Assembly: GCF_000372725.1 (NCBI RefSeq)
Contig: NW_005197426.1
Location: 25,988 to 58,487, forward strand
DNA length: 32,500 bases
Direction of reading: 5' to 3'
Source of the DNA: Emiliania huxleyi CCMP1516
Taxonomy: Eukaryota; Haptophyta; Isochrysidales; Noelaerhabdaceae
Positions 8,371 to 16,615 of the stretch are shown in pieces (the stretch's first letter is position 1; each line of letters starts with the position of its first letter). The position numbers and the translations under genes are program-made. The notes under the pieces are model-generated. The model ran no database searches. It worked only from the letters and a program-made list of their open reading frames with translations, and was not told the DNA's origin.

Positions 8371-9060
8371 ATGCCAATGCAGCTCGACTTCGTCGTTGCC
8401 CTCGCCCTCTGCGTGACGTTCTTCGGCGTCGCCGCGAAGCCAGCAGCAGCCGCCTGCCTCCTCGCATTTCTCTACGCGCTGGGCATCTTCCTCCTTAGCG
8501 CCGTCTCGGGCGAGGCCGGCGCCAGGCGGGCCGCTGTCGCCGTCGTGGCCACGGGCTCGTTGCTGTACCTCTCTCGTGTGGCGCCGGCCGCAGTTGGGCA
8601 CGAGGCCCTGCTAGGCGCCGCGGGTGGGCTCGCCTGCCTCGCGACTCACCGCCTGCTCGTCCGCATCCCTCTGCCTCCGCTTCCGCCACTCACTGGCCGT
8701 ACAGTCGTGGTGACGCTGACGGGCAGCTCCGCCGGCCTCGGGCTCGCGACGGCGGAGCAACTGCTGGAGCGCGGCGCGACAGTCATCTTTGCCTGCCGCA
8801 GCGAGGCGCGCTATATTATACTTATTTCTGTTAGCTTGGCCTGCCGCAGCGAGGCGCGCTGTCTCGCCGCCTTGCAAGCTGTGTCCATCAACGAGCTATA
8901 CTTGCTGAGCAGGCCCGAGGCCGCGCCGCGTGCCGCGCCGCCTGCAGCGCCTCGGGCGCGCCTCCCGAACGCGCGCTCCTCCTCGCCCTCGACCTGGAGA
9001 GCTGCGCCTCCGTGCGAGCCTTCGCCGCGCGGCTCCTCGCCACGTGCGGGAGGTGCGAGA
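8371..9060 (+). CDS. Membrane-anchored short-chain dehydrogenase/reductase, N-terminal half only
   Basis: The ATG at 8371 opens a protein with three or four hydrophobic helices (DFVVALALCVTFFGVAAK, AAACLLAFLYALGIFLLSAV, AVAVVATGSLLYL). Then comes a Rossmann SDR start: LTGRTVVVT-LTGSSAGLGLATAEQLLERGATVIFACRSEAR. The family cofactor motif TGxxxGxG is present (TGSSAGLG), preceded by a 2-residue insert. A 48-nt intron-like insertion follows with 22-bp duplicated ends. Beyond a second probable intron (acceptor CTGAGCAG near 8912) the frame resumes as ERALLLALDLESCASVRAFAARLLATC, the normal SDR strand and helix. The catalytic Ser/Tyr-x-x-x-Lys half is absent: after LLATC the sequence becomes unrelated Cys-rich coding. 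The gene is either a truncated pseudogene or a fusion. Confidence 0.6.
8791..8860 (+). repeat. 48-bp insertion flanked by perfect 22-bp exon duplication
   Basis: Positions 8791-8812 and 8839-8860 are identical over 22 bp and enclose 26 bp of AT-rich filler (ATATTATACTTATTTC...). It can be spliced as a GC-AG intron (GAG|GCGCGCTAT to CAGCGAG|GCGCGCTG), or read through in frame because 48 is a multiple of 3. Confidence 0.8.
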
Positions 9061-9167
9061 TATGGGGAGATATGGGGAGATATGGGGAGATAGCTCCTCG
9101 CCACCGGCGGGAGGTGCGACTATTGTTATTATTATTATGGCTCCTCGCCACATGCGAGGAGTGCGAG
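9031..9167 (+). repeat. Exon segment present three times with two different intron-like fillers
   Basis: Copies at 9031-9059, 9092-9120 and 9139-9167 share GCTCCTCGCCAC and a G(G/A)GAG(G)TGCGA end. The first filler is ATATGGGGAG repeated three times; the second is ATTGTTATTATTATTAT. The offsets are 61 and 47. The copies encode LLATC plus a splice-like GGAG|GTGCGAG. Confidence 0.8.
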
Positions 9168-9400
9168 GCGGGCACCTACGCGGCGAGCGAGGGCCTCTCG
9201 CTGTGCACTCTCTGCCCCCACCCCCTCAGCTCCAAGAGCGGCGAAGTCACGTGCTCCATCTGCAAGGAGGGCTTCTACCTGCGGGACGCGAGCGCCGACC
9301 CGGACAACATCTTCCGCTCCCCGAGGTACTGCGCCCCGTGCCCGCCCAACGCCGCGTGCCCGGTCGGCACCACCCTCGAGACCCTCCTCCGCCGTGCTGA
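9139..9400 (+). pseudogene. Cys-rich (GCC2/GCC3- or TNFR-like) repeat fragment
   Basis: The frame reads ECEAGTYAASEGLSLCTLCP, then SSKSGEVTCSICKEGFYLRDAS and YCAPCPPNAACPVGTTLETLLRR. The spacing of Cys and Gly (C-AGTYA---G---C--CP, SS---G---CS-C--GFY) is that of extracellular Cys-rich repeats common in algal and ciliate surface proteins. It begins directly at the third copy of the duplicated dehydrogenase segment, and has no start or signal of its own. About 9400-9464 another frame gives TACRNFTGDGDAGSK before a stop, so the fragment looks frameshifted. Confidence 0.5.
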
Positions 9401-9508
9401 CGGCGTGCCGCAACTTCACGGGCGATGGCGACGCCGGCTCAAAGATGTTGTATTAGTGCAAGGGGGCGTAGTGCTGAGAGCAGGAGCACGAATTACAATT
9501 TCTAAAAC

Positions 9509-9619
9509 GACTGGCTGAAGCGCTGGGTGCTCACCCCGGCAGCTAAAAGGGCAGCGAAAGCCAAGACCAAGCGGGCCCAGACGAAGAAGGCGGGCCAGCG
9601 CATGCGGCGACGACGCTAA
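9509..9619 (+). CDS. Putative terminal exon encoding a Lys/Arg-rich tail
   Basis: The frame GAC TGG CTG AAG ... TAA gives DWLKRWVLTPAAKRAAKA, then KTKRAQTKKAGQRMRRRR and stop. A basic C-terminal tail of this kind would fit a nuclear, nucleolar or membrane-proximal end, but no family is recognised and the upstream exon is not identified. The tail is duplicated 105 bp downstream. Confidence 0.3.
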   Translation, partial: DWLKRWVLTPAAKRAAKAKTKRAQTKKAGQRMRRRR

Positions 9620-9725
9620 GTCAAACCGCCACTGATAGCATATGTGAAGCAACTCTGTGCGATAGCCAAGACCAAGCGGGCCAAGACGAAGAAGGCGGGC
9701 CAGCACATGCGGCGACGACGCTAAG
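9560..9725 (+). repeat. Tandem duplication of a basic-tail coding segment, 105-bp offset
   Basis: Positions 9560-9620 and 9665-9725 are nearly identical, each encoding AKTKRA-TKKAGQ-MRRRR and a TAA stop. Differences are few (CCCAG/CCAAG and CAGCGC/CAGCAC). The offset of 105 is a multiple of 3, but the first copy ends in a stop, so the second would need its own exon. Confidence 0.75.
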
Positions 9726-9810
9726 TAGCATTATGCAAGGCGTGCAGGTTGATACCTAGAGAGGAAGAGGAATGGGGAGAGGAGGTCAGTTTCTTGGAGA
9801 GAGGTAGTTG

Positions 9811-10650
9811 CTATGGCCTGCGCGCTGAGCGACCAGCAGCGCTGGAACACGCGCTGACGCCACCCCGCCGGAACGGTCGGCTTTGGAGGCGCGCCCTTTT
9901 GCATGCGAGCCCCGCAGCCCCCCCGCGTGCACAGTCTCGGCTTCCGGGGCGGCCCAAGGCCCGCGTGACTGCCGCCGTGCGTGGCGACCCGACCCAGCGC
10001 GCCGCGCCAGAGTGCCGTGCGCGTCGAACGGTCGAGTGCCGACCGGCTCCAAGGGTGCGTGGGAGCCCTCCTGACGTGCCCGCACCGCGGCGCACCCGCA
10101 GGCGACCTCTGGGGGGCGCCGGGGGGCGGGGGCGTCTCGGGCCGAGACCGGTGACTTTCGCGGTGACTCTGGCCGAAACACAGCTCCCGAGCGAGGCAGG
10201 GATGGAGCCGGTGAGCTGGTTGTCGTTGAAGCCCAGCTCCTGCAGCGAGACGCAGCTCCCGAGCGAGTCCGGGATGGAGCCGGTGAGCTGGTTGTCGTTC
10301 AAGCCCAGCTCCTGCAGCGAGACGCAGCTCCCGAGCGAGTCCGGGATGGAGCCGGTGAGCTGGTTGTTCTCCAAGCGCAGGTCCTGCAGCGAGACGCAGC
10401 TCCCGAGCGAGTCCGGGATGGAGCCGGTGAGCTGGTTGTTCTCCAAGCCCAGCCTCTGCAGCTTGACGCAGCGCTCCCGAGCGAGGCAGGGATGGAGCCG
10501 GTGAGCTGGTTGTTGTGCAACCACAGCTCCTGCAGCGAGACGCAGCTCCCGAGCGAGTCCGGGATGGAGCCGGTGAGCTGGTTGTCGGACAACCACAGCT
10601 CCTGCAGCGAGACCGCGACGCAGCTCCCGAGCGAGGCAGGGATGGAGGCC
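9811..10650 (-). pseudogene. Plant-type leucine-rich-repeat protein, frameshifted
   Basis: Six complete 24-residue LRR units of the type LNNNQLTGSIPDSLGSCVSLQEL are encoded on the minus strand. The conserved LTG codons recur on the plus strand at 10211, 10283, 10355, 10427, 10501 and 10573. The spacing is 72 bp except 10427 to 10501, which is 74. That 2-nt insertion (GAGC-GC-TGCGTC) throws repeats 1-2 and 3-6 into different frames. A further unit at the N-terminal end carries a 6-nt in-frame insertion (about 10611). After the last unit the frame runs on as SARVTAKVTGLGPRRPRP, low-complexity sequence without domain character, to a stop at 9811. No start codon or signal peptide is evident. No splice pair that removes just the extra bases is visible. 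A sequencing or assembly error at the insertion is the main alternative. Confidence 0.65.
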
Positions 10651-10808
10651 GCCGGATCCGCCGTGCCGCGGCGCCTTCTCCCATCACCGTGCCCGCCCTG
10701 CGCGAGCGCCCTAGCGAGCGCCCGCTGGGCCTGGCGGGGCTGAAAAAGTTAAAGAACATATCGTGGAAACTAGTGTGGACCTGCGGCGTGTTGCCTTTTC
10801 TCTGGCCG

Positions 10809-11132
10809 TTATGTTTCTTCATGCACACGGCCGCTATGTGTCACGGCAGGTGTCGCTGCGGCCTTGCGCTGGCGCTTCAGGGAGGCAGATGGCTCCTTCT
10901 CCACCGCCCGCAGCAGCCGTGCATGCTGCTGCTTTCGATCGCGCCACTGGTCCCGCCGGCTGCTCCCGCTGTCGCCGCTGTCGGGGGGGAGCCGGCGTTC
11001 GGTCCATTTGGCAAGCCAGCGATTCTGCTCGGCATGCCATTTTTTGTCGGTCTCGTAGTTGACTGAGTGGGGGGGCGGTCCCGCCTCCACGGCTGCTCGA
11101 ATCTCGTCCGGGTTCAGCCGTCGCTTGGCCAT
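10809..11132 (-). CDS. Small basic hypothetical protein
   Basis: A 107-aa ORF from the ATG at 11132: MAKRRLNPDEIRAAVEAG, then HSVNYETDKKWHAEQNRWLAKWTERRLPPD, RRDQWRDRKQQHARLLRAVEKE, and a basic tail to a stop at 10809. The charged, Trp-containing helical composition looks like coding sequence. No family is recognised. The frame stays open upstream to 11225, so the start is uncertain. Confidence 0.45.
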   Translation of the reverse strand: MAKRRLNPDEIRAAVEAGPPPHSVNYETDKKWHAEQNRWLAKWTERRLPPDSGDSGSSRRDQWRDRKQQHARLLRAVEKEPSASLKRQRKAAATPAVTHSGRVHEET

Positions 11133-11295
11133 TGGGCGGAGCTGGTGGTGCAAACGACCGAATCGGTGGGACGGTCGGAAACTGGTGGCGGTGGGACTTA
11201 TAGGGTTAGATTGAATAATTGGCAAATTTTGAGCCGGCCGTCAACGCCATCAACCACTCGCGCTCATCATCCGCTTTCCGGTCCCACACGTGTCC

Positions 11296-13501
11296 TCAGC
11301 TCCCAAACACATCGTCCCAGCTCACGCCGCCGCCGCCTCCGAGCCGCCCTCGGCTGGCCCCTCGGTCGGTCGCTTTGCCCTTTGGCTTTGCAGCGCTGGC
11401 GGCTGGCGCTTCGCGGCCGCGCTTGGCCGGCTTGGCCGGCAGCTTGCTCGGCGGCTTGGTCGGGGCGGTCTCGAGCACCTCGAGCTCCTCCTCCTCGCTC
11501 TCCTCGCCACCCTCCTCGCCGCCGCTCTCCTCCTCGCCCTCCTCCTCGCCCTCCTCCTCGCCCTCGCTCTCCTCGCCCTCGCTTTCCTCGCCGCTCTCCT
11601 CCTCGCCCTCCTCCTCCTCGCCCTCCTCGCCGCCCTCCTCCTCCTCGCCCTCATCCTCCGGAAGGAACTTGTGCGCCGTGACGATACCGCGCACGCCCGG
11701 CTGCTTCGGCGTCGGCAGCGCCGACGCGGCGGCGGCGCCCTCCTCGGCCGCGGCATCGGCGCGATGCGCAAAGTCGGGCGGCAGCGTGAAGTAGGGCAGC
11801 CTGCCGCGCTGCCAGTCGTGCAGCACGAGCTTGGCCGCCGCGTTGATGTCCGGCTCGCCTCCCTTGAGCAGCTTGCCGATCCGGCGGCCGTACTGCTCGA
11901 GGAAGTCGGTGGGCGAGTCCCACGCCTGGACGATTAAATGAATTAAAGATTAATAAATGAATTAAAGATTAATAAATTAATTAAAGTCCCACGCCTGGAC
12001 GTCGTAGGTGCGGCGGACGTACTCCGGCTTGACGCGGCGGAGCACCTCCTCCACGAAGTCGGCCGCGTGGCGCAGCTGCTCGATCCGCACCACGCCCTTG
12101 AGCACCGCATCCTCCTCCGAGTTGCCCGACGGCTGCACGGTGCCGGGGCAGTCAATCAGGTAGATCGACTTCATGAGGGTGATGTACTGCCAGACCTTGG
12201 TCTCGCCCGGGATGGGCGCCACCTTGCACACCTTCTTCTTCTTGAGGGTGTTGATGATGGACGACTTGCCCACGTTCGGGTAGCCGATGAAGCCGACGGA
12301 GATCTGCTTCTTGTCGGCGTGCAGCTTCGCAAACCTGCGCCGCGCAGGCAGCGGAGGTGAGGGGCGGGGGCACGGCCTCGTGCCAGCCGGGGAGCCAGGG
12401 GAGGGCGCTCATTCCGCAGCATCTAGGCTGGCGGACTGGCGCAGCAAGTTGATCAGCGCGCCCTTGCCGAACGGGTTGGTGATCGAGGCGTGGAAGGCGA
12501 CGGTCGGCGCTTCGCGCGAGAGCAGCTTGAGCCAGGCCGCCGTCACGCGGCTGGGGACGAGGTCGCACTTGTTCAGCACGAAGACGAGGTGCTTGTGCTT
12601 CGCCTCGCGCCGCAGGAACTCCTCGGCGTGCGGCGCGCGCGTGCCGAGCGGGTCGCGCGCGTCGAGCACCTCGACGACGACGTCGGACGAGTCGATCACT
12701 TTGAAGAGCTCTGCGCGGATGCGGCGCGACTGGCCCGCGTCGAAGATGTAGTTGCGAGGCCCCACCGGCTCGACGCCGCGCTCCACGTTCGAGTCGACCT
12801 ATGGGGAGATAGGGGGAGATAGGGGGAGATAGGGGGAGCGATGTGTGCCGCTCCACGTTCGAGTCGACCCGCTCGTCGTACTCTCCGGCGCGGGCGGTGG
12901 CGGAGGCGGCGAAGGCGTCGAGCTCAGCCGCGTCGCTCGAGGCGGCCGCGACGGCCGCGACGGCCGCGGAGCTGCCGCCGCCCCCGCCCCCCGCCGCGGG
13001 GCCGAGCAGCGCCGAGAGGCGCGGCCGCTTGCGCTGCGCCTTTGGCCCAAACGTGTCGCCGAAGCTCTGCGCGCGGAGCAAGTCGACGCGGCCGGCCTTG
13101 TTGGTCTTGCCGCCCGAGGCGAGGAGGCCCATCGGGAGCTTGTGCCGCCGCAGCAGCACCGCGTACGGGTCGTTCGTCGTTGACTCGATCTGCGAGCGGA
13201 AGTCCTGCAGCTCCTGCTGGCCGACGACGCGCGTATTGCCAAACCAGCGGCGGTCGGGCTGCACGCGCGCGGCCGTCATGTTCTGCACGGAGTCTCCGAC
13301 CGCGAGTCCACCCTTGACGATCTTGCCAGACTTGTTGCGCTTCACCTTGCTCCGGTACATGTTGAGCCGGTTGATCGTGCCCTTTGAGCGGAGCGACGGC
13401 CCCGACGCGGCCGACTTGGACGAGGCGACGCGGTCAGGGTTGGTGGACGAGGCGCCGAGGCGCTTGCCACCATTCTTCTTGCCCGCAGAGGTCTTGGGCA
13501 T
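11296..13501 (-). CDS. NOG2: Nucleolar GTP-binding protein 2 (NOG2/GNL2-like), 60S ribosome assembly GTPase
   Basis: Four exons (13501-12869, 12798-12437, 12334-11995, 11925-11296) join in phase to 654 aa. Family members bind pre-60S particles in the nucleolus and nucleoplasm and license their maturation. The N-terminus has [38 protein letters not shown] and [14 protein letters not shown], all typical of NOG2. The GTPase is circularly permuted as in the YlqF/NOG group: [14 protein letters not shown], then G4 [22 protein letters not shown]1 GYPNVGKSS and G3 DCPG. Next come [45 protein letters not shown] and [13 protein letters not shown]. The C-terminal tail is acidic (runs of Glu) then basic, ending SWDDVFGS. 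Introns: 70 nt GT-AG (12868-12799), 102 nt GT-AG (12436-12335) and 69 nt GC-AG (11994-11926). The first and third have duplicated exon ends. Head to head with the F-box/RCC1 gene at 13803. Confidence 0.93.
11916..12001 (-). repeat. AT-rich 69-nt GC-AG intron with 17-bp duplicated exon edge
   Basis: Positions 11916-11932 and 11985-12001 are the same 17 bp. Between them lie AT-rich tandem units (ATTAATAAATGAATTAAAG, about 52 bp) in an otherwise GC-rich gene. Splicing CAG|GCGTGG...CCAG|GCGTGG restores [15 protein letters not shown]. Confidence 0.85.
12779..12868 (-). repeat. 70-nt intron with GGGGGAGATA repeats and 20-bp duplicated exon edge
   Basis: The 20-bp exon end at 12779-12798 recurs exactly at 12849-12868. 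The filler holds four units of a 10-mer (ATGGGGAGAT, then AGGGGGAGAT-type). Donor CGG|GTCGAC at 12868, acceptor CCATAG|GTCGAC at 12799. Confidence 0.88.
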
Positions 13502-13624
13502 GGTGCCGGGCGTGCGAACAGAGCGCTGGGCTTCTCGGAGGTGCGCGTGCCCACTTAGAGACTCAGACAGCCTTAAAAAGAATACATATCTATCTCGTGC
13601 AGGTGGGGACCTGTCCTTCTTCTC

Positions 13625-13717
13625 GTTGTAGGCCGAAAAAGAATGGGGGCGAAGTGAATCGTTTGAGCGCATACATGGCAACAGTCGGCGCGAAACGAAG
13701 TCGCGTCGATGTTGTTT
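13625..13717 (+). repeat. Dispersed repeat, copy A (about 93 bp)
   Basis: Starts GTTGTAGGCCGAAAAAGAAT and ends GTCGCGTCGATGTTGTTT. It recurs in the same orientation at 17101-17204, with two small insertions in the second copy. Copy A lies in the 302-bp divergent spacer between the NOG2 and F-box/RCC1 genes. Confidence 0.85.
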
Positions 13718-13787
13718 ACACGGGTCTCCGAGGGTTGGCTCCGTGTACCGGGTTTCCCCTTAGCTGCAGAACGCCCCCGACGAGTAA

Positions 13788-13805
13788 ATTCTTTTTCTCG
13801 CGATG
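13788..13805 (+). promoter_or_regulatory. Conserved sequence at the start codon of the F-box/RCC1 family
   Basis: TTCTTTTTCTCGCG directly precedes ATG(T) here. The same block is seen, as its complement, at 20579-20597 (before the ATG at 20581) and 18686-18704 (before the remnant ATG at 18688). It may be a leader or initiator element carried with the duplicated gene 5' ends; common descent alone also explains it. Confidence 0.45.
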
Positions 13806-15254
13806 TCTGCCCCGCCGCGCCGCTCGCGCCGCCTCGCCCCCTCCTCCTCCGCTCCCTCGCCAGACACGCCGCCGCCCGTCCGCCTCCTCGACCTCCCCAC
13901 GGAGCTCCTCTTGCGCGCCCTCTCCCGCTGCGGCCCCGCCGACATCGCTCGCGTCGCGGCCGTCTCGCTGCTCTTCCACGCCTCGCTTGCGCTGGAGGCC
14001 ATCCGCTTGTGGGCGCAAGAGCGCGGCTTCGAGCTGCCGGCGCAGCCGGAGGGCGAGGGCTGCGCCGTGCGGTGGCTGTGCTTCGCTGCGCTGCTGCGCG
14101 AGTCCAACCCGCCGGCGAGGGCGGCGGCAGGCTCTCAGCACAGCGTCTTCATCGACGGCGAGGGGCGGCTCTCGTCGTGCGGCTCGGAACTGGAGGGCGA
14201 GGAGGGGGAGGAGGACGAAGAGGTGGCATTTCAAGGCCTCCTCGGTCACGGCGATGGCGTGACGCAGCTCAACACGCCGACCCGCCTCCCTTCCCCGCTG
14301 GGCGGCGAGCGCGCCGCAAGCGTGTCGGCGGGAGGCGGGCACAGCCTCGCCCTCGCCGGCAGCGGCAGTGTCTGGAGCTGGGGCAATGGAGGGTTCGGCC
14401 AGCTGGGCCACGGCGACGAGCAGCACCAGTGGCAGCCCGAGAAGATCGAGGCCTTTGCTGACCAGCGCGTCGTCGCCGTGTCGGCTGGAGGGGCTCACAG
14501 CCTCGCCCTCACCGCCGACGGGGCTGTCTGGAGCTGGGGCGGTGGAGCCTCTGGCCAGTTGGGCCACGGCAACACGCAGCGCCAGCTGCTGCCGAAGAAG
14601 ATCGAGGCCTTAGCTGGCCAGCGCGTCGTTGCTATGTTGGCTGGAGCCATGCACAGCCTCGCCGTCACCGCCGACGGCGCCGTCTGGAGCTGGGGCGGTG
14701 GAGTCTCTGGCCGGTTGGGCCACGGCAACACGCAGCGCCAGCTGCTGCCGAAGAAGATCGAGGCGTTGGCGGGGCAGCGGGCCATCGCTGTGTCGGCTGG
14801 ATTCGTGCACAGCCTCGCCATCACCGCCGACGGCGCCCTCTGGAGCTGGGGCGGTGGAGCCTTTGGCACGTTGGGCCACGGCGACCAGCAGAACCAGCTG
14901 CTGCCGAAAAAGGTCGAGGCGTTGGCTGGCCGGCGCGTCATCGCTGTGTCGGCTGGAGCATTCCACAGCCTCGCCCTCGCCGCCGACGGCGCTGTCTGGA
15001 GCTGGGGCGGTGGATCCAACGGCGAGCTGGGCCACGGCGATCGGCAGATCCAGTGGCTGCCCAAGAAGGTCGAGGCCTTTGCTGGCCGGCGCGTCGTCGC
15101 TCTGTCGGCTGGACGCATCCACAGCATCGCCCGCGCCGCCGACGGCGCCATCTGGAGCTGGGGCTGGGGCGAATGCGGCTGCCTAGGCCACGGAGAGGAC
15201 CTGTCGAACCAGCTGCTGCCCAAGAAGATCGAGGCGTGGGCGCCGGGGCAGTGA
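13803..15254 (+). CDS. F-box/RCC1-repeat protein, copy 1
   Basis: Intronless, 483 aa. A basic, proline-rich N-terminus precedes an F-box-like segment (residues 28-66, LLDLPTELLLRALSRCGPADIARVAAVSLLFHAS). This is the usual adaptor motif for SCF ubiquitin ligases, so binding to Skp1 is inferred. After WAQERGFELPAQPEGEGCAVRWLCF comes a seven-blade-type RCC1 array with units of about 51-53 residues (HSLALTADGAVWSWGGG--GQLGHGN-QRQLLPKKIEALAGQRVVAVSAG). RCC1 propellers bind proteins or chromatin; the partner here is unknown. An acidic insert (ELEGEEGEEDEE) lies in the first blade. The start is preceded by TTCTTTTTCTCGCG, a context shared with the paralogue at 20581 and the remnant at 18688. Confidence 0.85.
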   Translation: MSAPPRRSRRLAPSSSAPSPDTPPPVRLLDLPTELLLRALSRCGPADIARVAAVSLLFHASLALEAIRLWAQERGFELPAQPEGEGCAVRWLCFAALLRESNPPARAAAGSQHSVFIDGEGRLSSCGSELEGEEGEEDEEVAFQGLLGHGDGVTQLNTPTRLPSPLGGERAASVSAGGGHSLALAGSGSVWSWGNGGFGQLGHGDEQHQWQPEKIEAFADQRVVAVSAGGAHSLALTADGAVWSWGGGASGQLGHGNTQRQLLPKKIEALAGQRVVAMLAGAMHSLAVTADGAVWSWGGGVSGRLGHGNTQRQLLPKKIEALAGQRAIAVSAGFVHSLAITADGALWSWGGGAFGTLGHGDQQNQLLPKKVEALAGRRVIAVSAGAFHSLALAADGAVWSWGGGSNGELGHGDRQIQWLPKKVEAFAGRRVVALSAGRIHSIARAADGAIWSWGWGECGCLGHGEDLSNQLLPKKIEAWAPGQ

Positions 15255-15593
15255 GAAGCCCGCGCAGATGGACAAGGAGGGGAAGCTCCGGCTTCTCGCG
15301 GCGCTCTCACGAGGAGAGGGTTCGGTTCGGCGCCACGGCGGGGCCGAGCCTCATGGGCGCGGCAGCGGTGGCGGCGGAGGCAGCGGAGGACGAGGCTGGT
15401 GTTGGCTGAGGCTGTCGCCGAGGCGGCGACCGCCGAGGCTGCGGCGGAGGCTACTGCGGCGGGGGTGGAGGCGGCGACCGCAAGGCGAACCGGTCGGCCG
15501 TGGCAGCTCGCTCTGATGCAGCGGCCGGAGGCTTCGCCGCGCTGATCGGCGACACTCTAGAGGGGCGCAGGCCGCGGGGAGTAGCAACTGACT
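15255..15593. other. Sequence downstream of F-box/RCC1 copy 1, no gene seen
   Basis: GC-rich, with GGCGGCGGAGGC-type low-complexity stretches at about 15365-15480. ORFs here are short and of low complexity. Probably a 3' untranslated region and spacer up to the repeat tail at 15594. Confidence 0.35.
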
Positions 15594-16450
15594 AAATAAA
15601 TAAATAAAAACGGACACCTCTCTACTGTGAGATGGGTAAAAAGGAACAGGTCCCCGCCCTTGCGATCTTTGTGCAGGGTTCTTTGTGGGTGTGGTCGGCG
15701 ACCAGCCGGGGTCGTCCTCCCGGTGGGGGACTAGCACTAGCCGTCTTCCACGTGGTCCCTCGGGTCCCTGCTACTCCTAGGTCCTAATCTCTTCGTACAT
15801 CCTCCTGCTGATCTCCGCAAAGTCCTGCTCCCTCCCTCGTCTCGCTCTGCGCGTCTGCTCCGCCTCACCGTCTTCTGCCCTGCGTCGTCTGGCGACGGGT
15901 CCTCCATAGTCGGTCGAGGTCGCCGCCCTCCTCGTGCCTCTTCCCAACTGACTGAGGGGGGCGGTCGAATAGATTTTTCTTTTCTGCCGTCTTGCCGAGT
16001 AGAGGCCTCCCCGCCACCCAGGGTACCCCCTCGAGGGCCCATTGGGATAGATATTGGGCGCCCTCGCCGTATCTCTGTTCCAAGAGACCTCGCGAGTGCG
16101 AATCGCGCGCCGCGAGTAGACTCGGAGTCCACGACAAACAGCCCTTCCTGGTCATACAAGTTGTGAAGTTCCACTGGTCAGTCCCCGGTCAAGCTCCCCG
16201 GTCAAGCTCCCGCGCTCCGCCGCCACGCCATGCCAGAGAAGATCGTCGTCTGCCTCGACTGGACGCCCAACACAAACCACTCTGGCTTCTTCGTCGAAAT
16301 CAATCCCCCAAAATAATTTTTGCCGCATGGCGGCAGGGGCGCTCTCTCTTTCCGCGTGCCGTCCTCCCATCCCTCCCTTGGGTTGCCCGCAGTGTGCACA
16401 TCGCCAGGCGGTCCCGAGTCTAGCCTACCTACCCTCTAGCCAGTGAGTGG
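15594..16450 (-). mobile_element. Probable 3' end of a non-LTR-type retroelement (degenerate)
   Basis: Read on the minus strand, a frame ends RRGREQDFAEISRRMYEEIRT and stop (TAG at 15779-15777). About 125 bp of non-coding sequence then leads to a block ending in (TTTA)n at 15594-15605. The last about 58 bp (15594-15651) recur on the plus strand at 26627-26689, again ending in a (TTTA)n tail. A shared 3' end with a microsatellite tail and differing upstream sequence is the signature of 5'-truncated non-LTR retrotransposon copies. Upstream coding (DFDEEARVVCVGRPVEADDDLLWHGV in one frame, RYGEGAQYLSQWALEGVPWV in another) is broken by frame changes, and no reverse transcriptase motif was identified. 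The 5' limit is arbitrary. Confidence 0.4.
16356..16385 (+). repeat. 30-bp dispersed repeat, copy A
   Basis: This block (GTGCCGTCCTCCCATCCCTC and so on) recurs at 21224-21253 with one mismatch. In the second place it is followed within 5 bp by a (TTTC)n microsatellite. Confidence 0.7.
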
Positions 16451-16615
16451 CAGTGCCGAACCAGGAAGTTCCTCTCTGTCGTCGCTCACGAGGACGAGGC
16501 CCTGCGTTGTTCTCGTTCAGCCAGAACTATACGGATCGAATACGTCATACAGATATACCACGACCGAACTACACCGGGGAACAGAAAGTCAGAGGAAGGC
16601 TAGCATGCTGTCCAG

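Noticed and set aside
9731..10828. A 365-codon minus-strand ORF over the LRR region (repeats of PAHRLHPGLARELRLAAG)
   Set aside because: It is the out-of-frame reading of the LRR repeats. The frame giving LTGSIPDSLGSCVSLQEL is the biologically meaningful one.
11219..11937. Long plus-strand Ser/Pro- and Leu/Ala-rich ORFs
   Set aside because: They are antisense shadows of the Glu-rich tail of NOG2 (GAG-type codons read backwards).
12152..13681. A 509-codon ORF covering NOG2 exon 1 and continuing
   Set aside because: It reads through the introns at 12868-12799 and 12436-12335 and loses the GTPase motifs. It also starts upstream in the dispersed repeat at 13625-13717.
14495..15310. Minus-strand 271-codon ORF over the F-box/RCC1 gene
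   Set aside because: It is an antisense frame kept open by the repetitive, GC-rich RCC1 codons. The sense frame has clear domain structure.
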